Below, piece after piece: positions 16,832 through 25,586 of a stretch of DNA of 64,000 nucleotides. Both the position numbers and the translations under genes were made by a program. Below the pieces are notes generated by a model. The model made no database searches. It was not told where the DNA came from and was given only the letters and a program-made list of their open reading frames with translations. Source of the stretch: Panacibacter ginsenosidivorans (GTDB taxonomy: Bacteria; Bacteroidota; Bacteroidia; Chitinophagales; Chitinophagaceae); contig NZ_CP042435.1 of NCBI RefSeq assembly GCF_007971225.1, forward strand, positions 3,909,501 through 3,973,500, given 5' to 3'. Position 1 is the first letter of the stretch; each line of letters begins with the position of its first letter.

Positions 16832-17665
16832 TTATCGCGATAGTTCTTTTAACCTTTCTTTTTCTGTTTGCGATAAACTGTTTATACCTCTGCGATTTAT
16901 CTTATCCAGTAATTCATCCAACTCATCCTGCTTTTGTTTCTTTTCATAATTGTATTTATGATCTACTGAATAAAATTTGTGCTTGTTATAAAAAAAGCTA
17001 TCTACCAGTAAAATGCCCGGCCTTGTAATAATGATATAGATAAACGCAATTGCCGGAATTGCAATAAGCAGTATGGGTATATAATTATAGGCAAAAACAG
17101 CGGGGTACATGATCAGCGCTACCAGCATTCCTGCTAATCCCCCGCCTAAATGTGCGTCATGACCTACATTTTTTGATCTTGATCTTATAGCATAAATAGA
17201 ATATATTACGTAAGCCAGGCCATAGATCCAGGCGGGAAGGCTAATCGGCAAAATAAAGAAACGTATACTCATTCCCGGTGATAAGGCAATAGTTGCAAAG
17301 ATGATGGCACTTACTGCACCGGATGCACCAACAGCGCTGTAAGCTGCATCCAGCCGGTGAATGAACAGTGCCAGCAAATTACCTCCGGCTAACCCAACAA
17401 AATAAATGATAAGAAAATTAACCGGCCCGATAGATGCTTCAAGGCTATTGCTGAAGAAATAAAGTGAAAGCATATTAAAGATCAAATGCATCCAGTTGAT
17501 ATGCAGAAACCCCGATGTTACAATGCGCCGGTATTCTTTATAGAGAAGAATATTTTCGACAACAAAATTGTATTTGCTGTAAAAATTGCGGTCATTAAAC
17601 CCTTTATAGGAAACAAGAAAATTTGCAAGAATAATTACAATGCTTATGATGCCTAACGTTCCCAT
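16832..17665 (-). CDS. Rhomboid family intramembrane serine protease
   Basis: A 277-residue polytopic protein with about six membrane helices. The catalytic Ser lies in GASGAVSA near residue 115 and the catalytic His in HDAHLGGGLAGM near 171. The conserved HINWMHLIFNM segment (near 55-65) is the HxxxN-type motif of rhomboids. The C-terminal 50 residues are hydrophilic and charged (KKQKQDELDELLDKINRRG), probably a cytoplasmic tail containing the short helix common in Bacteroidota rhomboids. It cleaves substrates within the membrane; the substrate is not predictable. It is transcribed away from the dcw cluster. Confidence 0.92.
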   Translation of the reverse strand: MGTLGIISIVIILANFLVSYKGFNDRNFYSKYNFVVENILLYKEYRRIVTSGFLHINWMHLIFNMLSLYFFSNSLEASIGPVNFLIIYFVGLAGGNLLALFIHRLDAAYSAVGASGAVSAIIFATIALSPGMSIRFFILPISLPAWIYGLAYVIYSIYAIRSRSKNVGHDAHLGGGLAGMLVALIMYPAVFAYNYIPILLIAIPAIAFIYIIITRPGILLVDSFFYNKHKFYSVDHKYNYEKKQKQDELDELLDKINRRGINSLSQTEKERLKELSR

Positions 17666-18235
17666 TGTTTAATGGTTGCAGGAATTGATCAATAATTTTT
17701 AGTCTTGTTCAAACTTAAGAAATCATAATATAATTATTCAGCTGTGCTACAGTTAAATGATACTTAAACTAATTTTCATTTTATCATCTTCAAACTGCTC
17801 CATTTTTCACTAACTGCGCAAATCTTTATATCTGCCCAACCTGTTGGCTGAACTATTCCCGGACTACATCTTCGGTTACGTCGGTTTGTATGCCGGAAGA
17901 TTTCTTATACCGGGAGATTCAAAAGATCAATCTTTCCTTTACCTGCTTTAGATTGCTTATATATCGCTGCCGAATCTTTTGGTTGTTACAAAAATGTTTG
18001 CGAGGCCAGCATCTGAAGTTGCGTTTTACATAGTCTTGATAATTCACAGTTTTTCCACAGTAATTCACATTAAAAGCAACCAGGTAAAGTGCATAAACAA
18101 GCGAAACCCTTGCCAGTCTTATGTATCCGCACGTTTAGGTATGTGGACAAATTCAAAAATAAAATTTTTGTTATCTGTGTGGGAAAAAGTGTTATTTTGT
18201 GTCAATTAATGGTAATAATTCCTAAATACGCGTAA
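17666..18235. other. 570-bp divergent intergenic region upstream of mraZ
   Basis: Lies between the divergent rhomboid and mraZ genes and must carry the dcw cluster promoter. I do not see a clean TTG-N19-TAnnTTTG match; the closest is TTATTTTG about 45 bases before mraZ. Around 17840-17915 the composition becomes more GC-rich, with TTCCCGGACTACATC and later ATACCGGGAG. No dispersed repeat arm is present, in contrast to most gaps of this size here. Possible leader RNA or MraZ operator sites were looked for, but no tandem operator repeats stood out. Confidence 0.5.
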
Positions 18236-18697
18236 ATGATTGGTTTTCTTGGTGAATATGAGGCAACGCTCGATTCCAAGGGGCGCTTCCTGCTTCCGGG
18301 CGGCTTGAAAAAGCAATTGCCCGAGGGGGAAAATCGCCTCATTATAAGCCGTGGAATTGAGAAATGCCTTACGCTATATCCTATAAAAACCTGGGAAAGT
18401 ATCGTGGAGAAACTGATCAAACTGAATGATTTTGATGCCAAGGTACGCCAATTCAAGCAACGTTTTTTGGGTGGTGCAACAGAAGTGGAAATTGATAGTG
18501 CGGGCCGAATGTTACTTCCGCCATCTCTAAAAGAACATGCCGGTCTTACAAAAGATATTGTACTGGCCTGCGATCTTGATAAGATCAAGATATGGGATGC
18601 AAATGAGTATAAAGAGTTCTTTGATAAACTTTCACCGGAAGACTTTAGCAAGCTTGCGCAGGATGTAATGGTAGGCGATGGGATCAGTCTTTCCTGA
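18236..18697 (+). CDS. mraZ: MraZ transcriptional regulator, first gene of the dcw cluster
   Basis: A 153-residue AbrB/SpoVT-fold protein made of two MraZ domains, each carrying the DxxGR signature: ATLDSKGRFLLP (residues 9-20) and EVEIDSAGRMLLPP (near 84-97). In other bacteria MraZ binds the promoter of the dcw cluster and represses it, and the position as first gene fits. The ATG start gives MIGFLGEYEA, the usual N-terminus. rsmH follows after about 30 bases. Confidence 0.96.
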   Translation: MIGFLGEYEATLDSKGRFLLPGGLKKQLPEGENRLIISRGIEKCLTLYPIKTWESIVEKLIKLNDFDAKVRQFKQRFLGGATEVEIDSAGRMLLPPSLKEHAGLTKDIVLACDLDKIKIWDANEYKEFFDKLSPEDFSKLAQDVMVGDGISLS

Positions 18698-18727
18698 TGT
18701 AACATTTGAATCACTAAAACAAAAGTG

Positions 18728-19669
18728 ATGAAAGAAAAGAAGCATGAAGGTTCAAATGTAGCATCGGGGTCTGGTTATCATGTGCCGGTTCTCTTCCATG
18801 AAAGCCTTGAAGCGCTCAATATAAAACCAAACGGTGTTTATGTTGATTGCACATTCGGCGGTGGCGGTCATAGTCGGGGCATTTTGGAAAAGCTTGGTGC
18901 AAATGGAACGCTGATCGCTTTTGACCAGGATGCAGATGCGCAAAGAAATTTACCCGATGACAAGCGGGTGGTTTTTGTGCCTCAAAACTTTCGTCACCTG
19001 CAACGCTTTCTCCGCCTCCACAAATTTCCAAAAGTGGATGGTGTACTGGCAGATCTTGGCGTAAGCAGTCACCAGTTTGATGAGGGCGAACGTGGTTTTT
19101 CCATCCGTTTCGAAGGCCCGCTGGATATGCGCATGGATAGACGCACAGAACTTACTGCCGAAAAAGTCTTGCTTACTTACACCGAACTGCAACTGCATAA
19201 ATTATTTGAGCAGTATGGTGAAGTAACCAATTCAAAAACGCTGGCTAAGCATATCGTGCAAAATCGAAAGCAGTCTTCACTAAAGACAATAAATGATTTT
19301 CGTGCAATGCTGCATCCGGTGGTAAAAGGCAATCCCAATAAGTATTTGGCGCAGGTTTTCCAGGCGCTGCGTATAGAAGTAAATGATGAAATGGGTGCAT
19401 TGAAAGAAATGTTGCAACAGTTGCCGCAGGTGTTGAATCCTGGCGCACGGGCAGCCATCATCACCTTTCATTCTATCGAAGACAGGTTGGTAAAGAATTT
19501 CTTTAAACAAGGCGGTTTTGATGAAGTAATAGAAAACCCTTTTGTGCAGGAAGAAAAAGAAGTGTTGCTAAAAGTGATCTCTAAAAAACCAATAGTTGCA
19601 ACAGAAGAAGAGACTAAAAGAAATCCAAGATCAAGAAGTGCAAAATTGAGAATAGCAGAAAGGATATGA
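18728..19669 (+). CDS. rsmH: 16S rRNA (cytosine(1402)-N(4))-methyltransferase
   Basis: The RsmH/MraW methyltransferase that modifies C1402 in the ribosomal P site. About 313 residues. The SAM-binding motif DCTFGGGGHSRGIL (near 40-53), DGVLADLGVSSHQFD (near 107-121), RGFSIRFEGPLDMRMD and the C-terminal FHSIEDRLVKNFFK are diagnostic. The frame also has a GTG one codon earlier; the ATG at 18728 is preferred. A poorly conserved 15-residue tail precedes the catalytic fold (YHVPVLFHES). The gene is separated from ftsL by a repeat unit that reaches into the ftsL frame. Confidence 0.96.
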   Translation: MKEKKHEGSNVASGSGYHVPVLFHESLEALNIKPNGVYVDCTFGGGGHSRGILEKLGANGTLIAFDQDADAQRNLPDDKRVVFVPQNFRHLQRFLRLHKFPKVDGVLADLGVSSHQFDEGERGFSIRFEGPLDMRMDRRTELTAEKVLLTYTELQLHKLFEQYGEVTNSKTLAKHIVQNRKQSSLKTINDFRAMLHPVVKGNPNKYLAQVFQALRIEVNDEMGALKEMLQQLPQVLNPGARAAIITFHSIEDRLVKNFFKQGGFDEVIENPFVQEEKEVLLKVISKKPIVATEEETKRNPRSRSAKLRIAERI

Positions 19670-19685
19670 TATAATTAAAAGAGAA

Positions 19686-19858
19686 AATTTTTGAGCCCGG
19701 CTTTAGTACATGCATTAAACATCGTTGCGTCGCACACTTGTACTGAAGAATAACTGTGAGCTATTAGCTGCGAGCCTTTGCTCGAAGCCCATGGCTCGAA
19801 GCTTGTAGCTGAAAAGATTTCCGAACGTACAAGTGAGTGACACAACAGGCGATACCAC
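19686..19858 (+). repeat. Dispersed palindromic repeat, paired unit H (overlaps ftsL start)
   Basis: The left arm TTTTTGAGCCCGGC leads into TTGCGTCGCACACTTGTAC (19724-19742). The right core GTACAAGTGAGTGACACAAC is at 19827-19846. The interior carries AGCT-rich inverted words (AGCTATTAGCTGCGAGC, GCTCGAAGC). The right core contains the GTG used as the apparent ftsL start codon. Confidence 0.92.
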
Positions 19859-20237
19859 GGAGAGCAAAAGCTGGTATCAAAAATATCGACATAAAAAATT
19901 GAAGAGCGAAAAACAACATACAACGAAACAAAAAGGCCTGCTCCAGAGATGGATAGGTTACGAATGGATCACAAAGAACCTCGTTTTCTTTTTGTTTTTG
20001 TCACTGCTTGCAGTGATCTACATAGCCAACGGGCATATGGCCGACAACACTATCAGGGATATTAACAGCACGGCAAAAGAAGTAAAAGAATTGCAGTACG
20101 AGTACAAAAGTTTAAAGAGCGAAGCAATTTTTAAAAGCCGTGAAACTGAAGTAGTGCAGGCCGCTACGCCACTTGGTTTAAAGATTTCCACCGAACAGCC
20201 CATGCGGTTGACTGTTGATGAGAAATCTGCGAAGTAG
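19833..20237 (+). CDS. ftsL: FtsL-like cell division protein
   Basis: A 134-residue single-pass membrane protein in the ftsL position of the dcw cluster. A basic N-terminal region (to about residue 48) is followed by one membrane helix (NLVFFLFLSLLAVIYIA, about 49-66) and a periplasmic coiled-coil-like stretch (STAKEVKELQYEYKSLKSEA), then a short tail. This is the bitopic FtsL/DivIC layout; sequence similarity in this family is low, so position and topology carry the call. The only ATG in frame lies after the membrane helix. The GTG at 19833 lies inside the right arm of repeat unit H, so the first residues (MSDTTGD) are repeat-derived; a TTG near 19898 is the main alternative. Confidence 0.8.
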   Translation: MSDTTGDTTESKSWYQKYRHKKLKSEKQHTTKQKGLLQRWIGYEWITKNLVFFLFLSLLAVIYIANGHMADNTIRDINSTAKEVKELQYEYKSLKSEAIFKSRETEVVQAATPLGLKISTEQPMRLTVDEKSAK

Positions 20238-20311
20238 ATAAGCGAAAAACCAACATACTTAACCTTTGAAGCACCTGGACGTGTGGTTGCTAACCACAAA
20301 TGAATTTGTAG

Positions 20312-22426
20312 ATGGAAGTAAAACGCGACATACTATGGCGGGTATACATGGCATATATAGCTATTGCAGTTGTATGCGTAATCATTTTTGTAAAGGCGTT
20401 TTACATCCAGCAGGTACAAGGTAGCATGTGGCGCGGAATGAGTGATAGCCTGCATTTGAAGATGCAGCCTATAGATGCAGACCGCGGCACTATCTACAGT
20501 GATGATGGGCAAATGCTCAGCACCAGTGTTCCGCAGTTTGACATTTATGTAGATTTTGGTGCAGATGGTTTAAGACAAAAAAATGGTGAACTTTTTTACA
20601 GGAACCTTGATTCATTAAGTTATTGCCTGGCAGATTTATTCAAGGACAAAACACAAAGTGCATACAAAAAAATATTAAGCACTGGTTATAAAAAGAAAGA
20701 CCGTTACTATTTACTCAAAAGAAAAGTAAGCTTTCAGGACTATTATAAACTAAGACAGTTTCCGTTAGTAAGGTTAGGAAAGAATACGAGTGGCTTTATA
20801 GCAGAGACAAAGAATATAAGATTGAACCCTTATCAATTGCTGGCTTACAGAACAATTGGTTTGGAAAGAGCAAACGCACAAAAAGTAGGATTGGAACAAA
20901 CGTACGACACAGTTTTGAGAGGCGAAGAGGGAAAGCGTTTGGTGCGATTCATTTCAGGTGGCGTAGCAGTTCCGGTGAATAATGAAAATGAAATTGAGCC
21001 GGAGAATGGAAAAGACATCGTGACAACATTGGATACCCGTATCCAGGAAATAGCCGAGAACGCACTTATGAAAATGCTTGTGCAAAGCGAATCGCAATAT
21101 GGAACATGTGTAGTAATGGAAACGCAGACAGGCCAGGTAAAAGCAATGGCTAACCTTGGTCAGAGACCGGATGGTTCTTATTGGGAAGATTATAATTACG
21201 CTTTGCGCGCTACAGAGCCAGGATCTACTATAAAGCTTGCAACATTGTTAGCAGTATTAAGCGAAGGTAAAACATCTATTAATGATCTGGTTGAAGTGGG
21301 CAGTACGGGTAATGCATTTGTTGGTGTGCGTAATGTAAATGATGCAGAACGTGCACCTAAACCTGTAATGACAGTAAGAGAATGTTTTGCACACAGCTCA
21401 AATGTGGGCATGAGTAAGATTGCTTACAACGCCTTTGGTTCGCAGCCTGATAAGTTTGCAAAATACCTGCACCAGTTAAGGATGGATACACTTACAGGTA
21501 TTGATTTAAAAGGCGAAGAAAAACCACGCATTGCAAAAACAAAAAGGAATAAAGAAGGGTTGAGTGATATGATCACCATGAGTTTTGGTTATGCGTTGCA
21601 GGTTACACCTATGCAAACATTAACGCTCTACAATGCAATAGCCAACAATGGCAAAATGGTGCGCCCTTATCTCGTAAGCAGTATTCAGAGTGATGGTATC
21701 GTGTACAGGCAAATTGAACCAGCAGTGATCAATGAGCAGATCGTTGAACCGAGAATTGTAAAAGATGCACAGAATTGCATGAAAGCAGTGGTAACAGAGG
21801 GCACAGCAAAATTAATTTTCAGAGATGCTCCTTATACGGTTGCCGGAAAGACAGGCACAGCGCATGTTGCAGATGGTGTACATGGTTACGATGATGGAAT
21901 TTACCAGGCTTCTTTTGTGGGTTATTTTCCTGCAGACAAACCGCAGTACACCTGCATTGTTGTTATCAAAACAAAACCACATGCACCATTGCATTATGGC
22001 GGGCAGTTGTCAGCACCTGTGTTCAAAGAAGTGGCAGATCGTTTATACAGCATGTTCATAAAAGACAATATGCAATATGCAACGGCTACCCAAAATGATA
22101 GTATCAATTATATATATGCCGGTGCTGTGAAAGATGTAAAAGAGATCATGCAAACTATTGGTGTAAAGTATAAAGATTCATCAGCAAAGAAGGCACAGTA
22201 TGCTATGGTTAGTAAAGGAGATACTCAACCGGTTATAAAAACACAGGCTATCAGCAATAAAACAATGCCACAGTTATCAGGTATGACGTTGAAAGATGCA
22301 GTGCTTGCCTGTGAGAGCATGGGGTTGAAAGTAAATGTGCAGGGCAAAGGAAGAGTAGTAATACAATCATTATTAGCCGGACAGACTGTTAAGCAAGGTC
22401 AGCAGGTAAGTATACAATTGAATTGA
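20312..22426 (+). CDS. ftsI: Division-specific transpeptidase (FtsI/PBP2-type) with C-terminal PASTA domain
   Basis: A 704-residue class B penicillin-binding protein. One N-terminal membrane anchor (VYMAYIAIAVVCVIIFVKAF, residues 11-30) is followed by a dimerisation domain starting with DRGTIYSDDGQ, and a transpeptidase domain with SxxK in EPGSTIKLA (Ser near 303), SSN in AHSSNVGMSK (near 362) and KTGTAH (near 513). A PASTA domain at about 640-704 begins with MPQLSGMTLKDAV. This is the septal crosslinking enzyme of the divisome, and a PASTA tail is usual in Bacteroidota FtsI. It starts about 75 bases after ftsL. Confidence 0.95.
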   Translation: MEVKRDILWRVYMAYIAIAVVCVIIFVKAFYIQQVQGSMWRGMSDSLHLKMQPIDADRGTIYSDDGQMLSTSVPQFDIYVDFGADGLRQKNGELFYRNLDSLSYCLADLFKDKTQSAYKKILSTGYKKKDRYYLLKRKVSFQDYYKLRQFPLVRLGKNTSGFIAETKNIRLNPYQLLAYRTIGLERANAQKVGLEQTYDTVLRGEEGKRLVRFISGGVAVPVNNENEIEPENGKDIVTTLDTRIQEIAENALMKMLVQSESQYGTCVVMETQTGQVKAMANLGQRPDGSYWEDYNYALRATEPGSTIKLATLLAVLSEGKTSINDLVEVGSTGNAFVGVRNVNDAERAPKPVMTVRECFAHSSNVGMSKIAYNAFGSQPDKFAKYLHQLRMDTLTGIDLKGEEKPRIAKTKRNKEGLSDMITMSFGYALQVTPMQTLTLYNAIANNGKMVRPYLVSSIQSDGIVYRQIEPAVINEQIVEPRIVKDAQNCMKAVVTEGTAKLIFRDAPYTVAGKTGTAHVADGVHGYDDGIYQASFVGYFPADKPQYTCIVVIKTKPHAPLHYGGQLSAPVFKEVADRLYSMFIKDNMQYATATQNDSINYIYAGAVKDVKEIMQTIGVKYKDSSAKKAQYAMVSKGDTQPVIKTQAISNKTMPQLSGMTLKDAVLACESMGLKVNVQGKGRVVIQSLLAGQTVKQGQQVSIQLN

Positions 22427-22427
22427 T

Positions 22428-22486
22428 TTATGGACCGGGCAACAAAATATCTATGGGGCATCGTTGCGTCGCACTCTTGTACGGTT
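22428..22486 (+). repeat. Dispersed repeat, solitary type 1 arm (I)
   Basis: The outer arm TTTATGGACCGGGCAAC and GGGGCATCG lead into TTGCGTCGCACTCTTGTAC at 22464-22482. There is no second arm before murE. It has the same orientation as the other dcw copies. Confidence 0.85.
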
Positions 22487-22560
22487 TGAATATTATGAGA
22501 CAAAAGCCAGGTAAAGAATTAATAATTGAAATGTTATTACAACAGCATAACAAGATTAAA

Positions 22561-22595
22561 AAATCTCTCCCCCACCGGGGGAGTAAGGAGGGGGT
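22561..22595 (+). repeat. GC-rich mini-element directly before murE
   Basis: CTCCCCCACCGGGGGAG (22567-22583) is a near-perfect hairpin followed by TAAGGAGGGGG, which ends one or two bases before the TTG start of murE. The AAGGAGG acts as, or mimics, a Shine-Dalgarno sequence, unusual in a phylum that rarely uses them. Related elements precede murG and ftsQ and lie within murD. Confidence 0.7.
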
Positions 22596-24062
22596 TTGAA
22601 GAAACTGAGCGATATATTATATAAGGTAAGGATACAATCAGTAAACGGTGCCACCGATATATTGGTAAATGATATTCAGATCGATTCAAGAAAAGTTTCA
22701 CAGGGTTCTGTATTTATTGCTATCAGGGGAGAAAAATTTGACGGGCACGATTTCATTGAAAAAGCAATTGGATTGGGTGTTTCAGCGATTGTTTGCGAAG
22801 TAATGCCTTCGACCGTTTTAGAAGGCATTACTTATATCCAGGTAAGCAATTCATCTGAAGCGGCCGGTTATATAGCACACAATTTTTATGATGAGCCTTC
22901 GCAAAAATTCAGGCTGATAGGTGTTACGGGAACGAATGGAAAAACAACAATTGCAACAGTTCTTTTCAAGCTCTTTACAGAATTGGGTTACAGGTGTGGT
23001 TTGGTAAGCACGGTAGAAAATAAAATTGTTGACAAGATCATTCCAGCTACACACACCACACCAGATGCAATTAGTTTGAATGCTTTATTGCACCAGATGG
23101 CTGAAGAAAATTGTAGTCATGTGTTTATGGAATGCAGCAGCCATGCAATAGAACAACATCGCATAACAGGATTGCATTTTGCAGGTGGTTTGTTTAGCAA
23201 TATCACACATGATCACCTCGATTATCATAAAACATTCGAAGCTTATATAAAAGCCAAGAAAAAGTTCTTTGACGGGTTAGGCAGCGATGCATTTGCCATC
23301 TCCAATCTTGACGACAAACGTGGAACTGTAATGCTGCAGAATACTGCTGCAAAGAAGTATTACTACAGCTTAAAAACCATTGCAGAGTTTAAGGGAAAGA
23401 TATTGGAAAATGCACTTACGGGTTTAATCATGACAGTGAATGATAAAGAAGTGCATTTCCGTTTGATCGGTGAATTCAATGCATACAATCTTCTCGCGGT
23501 TTACGGTACAGCAATTTGTCTTGGTGAAAATAGCGAAGAAGTACTGCGTATTTTAAGTATGCTAAATGGCGCAGAAGGAAGATTCGATTACATCATCAGC
23601 AATACGCACAACATCATTGGTATTGTTGATTATGCACACACACCAGACGCGTTGGAAAATGTTTTGACAACAATAAAGAAATTAAGAAAAGGTTACGAAC
23701 ATATTATAACCGTAGTTGGGTGCGGTGGTGAGAGAGATAAAACAAAAAGACCTGTAATGGCGCAGATAGCCTGCGATTACAGCGACAAAGCAATCTTTAC
23801 CAGTGATAATCCAAGAAGTGAAGATCCTGCAGAAATATTAAGAGATATGGAAGCCGGATTGAACAGTGCTGCAAAAAGAAAATCTATTTCTATTGCAGAC
23901 AGAAGAGAAGCGATAAAAACTGCTGTAAGCCTTGCGAATAAAGAAGACATCATTTTGCTCGCAGGCAAAGGGCATGAAAAATACCAGATTATCAACGGTC
24001 AGTATGTAGACTTTGATGATAAGGAGACCTTAAAAGAAATGTTTGATTTGTTGGAGAAATAA
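22596..24062 (+). CDS. murE: UDP-N-acetylmuramoyl-L-alanyl-D-glutamate--2,6-diaminopimelate ligase
   Basis: A Mur ligase of 488 residues that adds the third residue to the peptidoglycan stem peptide. ATP-binding motif GVTGTNGKTTIATV near residue 108, central motif ECSSHAIEQHRI near 190 and DYAHTPDALENVL near 345. The specificity motif DNPRSEDP near 403 is the DNPR form seen in enzymes using meso-diaminopimelate. The start is TTG at 22596 (MKKLSDILYKV), directly after a GC-rich mini-element ending in a purine-rich run that may serve as ribosome binding site. mraY follows after 16 bases. Confidence 0.96.
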   Translation: MKKLSDILYKVRIQSVNGATDILVNDIQIDSRKVSQGSVFIAIRGEKFDGHDFIEKAIGLGVSAIVCEVMPSTVLEGITYIQVSNSSEAAGYIAHNFYDEPSQKFRLIGVTGTNGKTTIATVLFKLFTELGYRCGLVSTVENKIVDKIIPATHTTPDAISLNALLHQMAEENCSHVFMECSSHAIEQHRITGLHFAGGLFSNITHDHLDYHKTFEAYIKAKKKFFDGLGSDAFAISNLDDKRGTVMLQNTAAKKYYYSLKTIAEFKGKILENALTGLIMTVNDKEVHFRLIGEFNAYNLLAVYGTAICLGENSEEVLRILSMLNGAEGRFDYIISNTHNIIGIVDYAHTPDALENVLTTIKKLRKGYEHIITVVGCGGERDKTKRPVMAQIACDYSDKAIFTSDNPRSEDPAEILRDMEAGLNSAAKRKSISIADRREAIKTAVSLANKEDIILLAGKGHEKYQIINGQYVDFDDKETLKEMFDLLEK

Positions 24063-24078
24063 GTGCTGATAATTTTCT

Positions 24079-25392
24079 ATGTTATACTATCTATTCACAT
24101 GGTTGTCTAAAGAGTTTGATTTGAGTGGCGCAAATCTATTCTCTTACATCAGCTTCAGGGCTGCTATGGCGGTAGTATTGTCATTACTTATTGCAACGAT
24201 TTATGGTAAACGCATGATCAACTTTCTTAAGCGCAAACAGATCGGAGAATCTGTTCGTGATCTTGGTCTTGCCGGTCAGAATGAAAAGAAAGGAACGCCA
24301 ACAATGGGCGGTATCATTATTCTTTTGTCAATACTTATTCCAACATTGTTGTTCGCAGATCTTGATAAAGTGTATGTCCGCCTGATGTTGCTCTGCACGG
24401 TATGGCTTGGTATCATTGGTTTCCTTGATGATTACTTTAAGATCAAAGCGAGAAAGAAAGCACAGGCCAGCGGAGAAAAGTATCAGAAAAAAGACAGTGA
24501 TGGTTTAGCGGGTGTTTCAAAAATAATTGGTCAGATAGGTTTGGGAATTATTATTGGCGCAACGCTTTATTTTAATGATTCTGTTGTAATGGAAAGAGAG
24601 ATCATCAATGATAGTACTGTAGCGCCAATAGTTGCAGGAGCTAACACTAACTCAGATACAAATGTTATCACAAGGAAAATTGATGGAGTTGACAGAAAGT
24701 TTGCAAGAGTGCATACCCCAATCACAACTATTCCATTTGTAAAAAATCATGAGTTCAATTATGCGCAACTCATTAGCTGGATCGGTCCGGGCGCAGAAGC
24801 TTATACATGGATCGTTTACATCATCATCGTAACATTCATCATAACTGCAGTATCGAATGGTGCCAACTTAACAGATGGTCTTGATGGATTGGCTGGGGGC
24901 GTGAGTGCCATTATTGGTGCGGCTTTGGGCATATTTGTGTACGTAAGTGGTAACTATGTTTTTGCAGATTACCTCAACGTAATGTATATACCAAACCTTG
25001 GTGAGCTCTCGATTTTTGTCGGCGCGTTTGTTGGTGGTTGCATCGGCTTTCTCTGGTACAATGCTTATCCGGCGCAGGTTTTCATGGGTGATACTGGAAG
25101 TCTTGCACTCGGAGGTATCATCGCATCACTCGCAATCATTGTACGCAAAGAATTATTGATACCAATTTTCTGCGGCATATTTCTCGTAGAAAATTTAAGC
25201 GTGGTTTTACAGGTTAGTTATTTCAAATACACAAAGAAGAAATACGGCGAAGGCAGAAGAATATTTTTAATGAGTCCGCTGCATCATCATTATCAAAAGA
25301 AAGGATTTCACGAAAGCAAAATAGCAGTACGTTTTTGGATCATTACCATATTGCTTGTAATCGCATCTATACTTACGTTGAAGATAAGATAA
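24079..25392 (+). CDS. mraY: Phospho-N-acetylmuramoyl-pentapeptide-transferase
   Basis: The membrane enzyme that makes lipid I by joining UDP-MurNAc-pentapeptide to undecaprenyl phosphate. At 437 residues it is longer than the roughly 360 of E. coli, because of an insertion of about 65 residues around 170-235 (between [11 protein letters not shown] and [11 protein letters not shown]), which is usual in this phylum. Catalytic and metal motifs: [13 protein letters not shown] (near 115), [15 protein letters not shown] (near 262-276), [11 protein letters not shown] (near 336) and [11 protein letters not shown] (near 400). About ten membrane helices. Placed between murE and murD as in most dcw clusters. 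Confidence 0.96.
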   Translation: MLYYLFTWLSKEFDLSGANLFSYISFRAAMAVVLSLLIATIYGKRMINFLKRKQIGESVRDLGLAGQNEKKGTPTMGGIIILLSILIPTLLFADLDKVYVRLMLLCTVWLGIIGFLDDYFKIKARKKAQASGEKYQKKDSDGLAGVSKIIGQIGLGIIIGATLYFNDSVVMEREIINDSTVAPIVAGANTNSDTNVITRKIDGVDRKFARVHTPITTIPFVKNHEFNYAQLISWIGPGAEAYTWIVYIIIVTFIITAVSNGANLTDGLDGLAGGVSAIIGAALGIFVYVSGNYVFADYLNVMYIPNLGELSIFVGAFVGGCIGFLWYNAYPAQVFMGDTGSLALGGIIASLAIIVRKELLIPIFCGIFLVENLSVVLQVSYFKYTKKKYGEGRRIFLMSPLHHHYQKKGFHESKIAVRFWIITILLVIASILTLKIR

Positions 25393-25434
25393 GAAGCCCT
25401 GCCCATAAAGGGAGGATAGAATAGAAGGAATATT

Positions 25435-25573
25435 ATGTACTAAGCAATTGAATAAGCATTAAGCTTTCGTTGCGTCGCACTCTTGTACTGATAATCTTTA
25501 TTCAGCTCAAAAAAGAATAAAGCGTACAAGTGAGTGACACAACGAAGATGAGTAAAGAACAAAAGCTGGTATA
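25435..25573 (+). repeat. Dispersed palindromic repeat, paired unit J
   Basis: The left arm AATAAGCATTAAGCTTTCG leads into TTGCGTCGCACTCTTGTAC (25470-25488). The right core GTACAAGTGAGTGACACAAC is at 25524-25543 and continues CGAAGATG. The interior is only about 35 bp. It sits between mraY and murD. Confidence 0.92.
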
Positions 25574-25586
25574 AATAGAATAACAA

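Noticed and set aside
17815-17951. A 45-codon open stretch upstream of mraZ reading NLLAELFPDYIFGYVGLYAG and onward
   Set aside because: It has only a TTG start, follows an in-frame stop closely, and shows no recognisable protein; likely chance in a GC-richer leader.
17979-18209. 76-codon plus-strand frame ending just before mraZ
   Set aside because: Poor composition (many Ser, Ile, Lys, Cys), no ribosome-binding context, and it fills the expected promoter/leader of mraZ.
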